Part shown: in pieces, positions 63,605-64,000 of the stretch
How the letters are laid out: each line of letters opens with the position of its first letter
Position numbering within the stretch: position 1 is the stretch's first letter
Assembly (NCBI RefSeq): GCF_040459645.1
Contig: NZ_JARVHQ010000001.1
Location: 620,001 to 684,000 of the forward strand
Origin: Bacillus cereus group sp. RP43
GTDB taxonomy: Bacteria; Bacillota; Bacilli; Bacillales; Bacillaceae_G
DNA: 64,000 nucleotides
Reading direction: 5' to 3'
Translations under genes and position numbers: made by a program
The notes under the pieces: model-generated
Database searches by the model: none
Seen by the model: only the letters and a program-made list of their open reading frames with translations
What the model was told of the DNA's origin: nothing

Positions 63605-64000
63605 ATGTGGAACTATGAAGCGGAAGAAGCGAAAGCCGTCATTATTATAGTGCATGGTGCTATGGAATATCACGGACGTTATGAAGCAGTTGCAGAAATG
63701 TGGAATCATAGCGGTTATCACGTCGTTATGGGGGATCTTCCAGCACACGGAACAACTTCAAGAAATAGAGGACATATCGATTCATTTGATGAATACATAG
63801 AGGAAATAAAGTTATGGGTGAAAGAAGCAAGAAAATATAGATTGCCTATTTTTTTATTTGGTCATAGTATGGGAGGACTTGTCGTTATTCGTATGATGCA
63901 AGAAACGAAAAGAGAGGACATAGATGGGATTGTATTAAGTTCGCCTTGTTTAGGAGTATTAGCTGCACCTTCTGCTCCGCTTCGTGCTGCTTCAAAAATA
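63605..64000 (+). CDS. ytpA: YtpA-like lysophospholipase, 5' part
   Basis: Incomplete at the window edge. The 132 visible codons start MWNYEAEEAKAVIIIVHGAM after GGAGGAG, with oxyanion-hole HG, GDLPAHGTTSRNRGHI and nucleophile elbow GHSMGG. Matches what I recall of B. subtilis YtpA, an alpha/beta hydrolase linked to phospholipid-derived bacilysocin. The frame stays open to base 64000. Confidence 0.9.
   Translation, partial: MWNYEAEEAKAVIIIVHGAMEYHGRYEAVAEMWNHSGYHVVMGDLPAHGTTSRNRGHIDSFDEYIEEIKLWVKEARKYRLPIFLFGHSMGGLVVIRMMQETKREDIDGIVLSSPCLGVLAAPSAPLRAASKI

Overview
The window is chromosomal DNA of a low-GC Gram-positive spore former, almost certainly the Bacillus cereus group. Supporting evidence: a gene order (ytiB, yidD, luxS, ytkD, ytlDCA, pckA, metK, ytoA, ytpA) that I recall from the B. 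subtilis yt- region; two repeats matching the B. cereus-group element bcr1 as I remember it; a camelysin/CalY-like protein; an LPNTA surface protein beside a class D sortase; a GerPA/PF-like spore protein; and a cluster of DUF3953-type small membrane proteins. I see no tRNA, rRNA, CRISPR array, transposase or prophage gene.

Layout. 0.2-7 kb: surface biology, with an SLH/SH3/C39 protein, then an LPNTA protein, its sortase and a two-component system. 7-10.6 kb: a TPP-riboswitch thiamine transporter (minus strand) and a Fur-box feoAB operon. 10.6-14.5 kb: a lipoprotein and a PspA-DUF350-DUF4178-DUF4247 envelope-stress operon. 14.5-18.4 kb: YitT, a YdcF-like membrane protein, a hairpin-rich spacer, an SLH-excalibur protein and a GerPA-like protein. 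18.5-22.5 kb: cydAB, beta-carbonic anhydrase, yidD, luxS. 22.6-23.9 kb: a decaying tandem array of DUF3953 genes containing a bcr1 element. 24-33.5 kb: ytkD, a HAD phosphatase, an HEXXH lipoprotein, the ytlACD transporter, a YwbE-domain lipoprotein and an orphan pair of peptide-type permeases. 33.6-42.8 kb: hydrolase, large catalase, two tandem sporulation-type kinases (the second without its phospho-acceptor His), Nif3, HesB-like protein, EamA exporter. 43.2-48.3 kb: pckA, S-box metK, two small minus-strand genes, moaB-mobA. 48.3-61.1 kb: an accessory-looking block with a glycosyltransferase relic, bcr1, a DegS/LiaS-type two-component system, two near-identical 1.38k-residue subtilases carrying cohesin-like and dockerin modules, and a camelysin-like protein. 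61.2-64 kb: glycosyltransferase, PAP2 phosphatase, ytoA and the start of ytpA.

How the parts work together. The best candidates for undescribed biology are (i) the two-component/tandem subtilase/camelysin cassette, (ii) the kinase/pseudo-kinase pair, (iii) the PspA-DUF350-DUF4178-DUF4247 operon, and (iv) several structured noncoding repeats at 16.85-17.02 kb and 42.79-43.07 kb. Many small genes and four degraded genes or remnants lie outside the obvious long reading frames; their starts were chosen from ribosome-binding sites read directly in the sequence.
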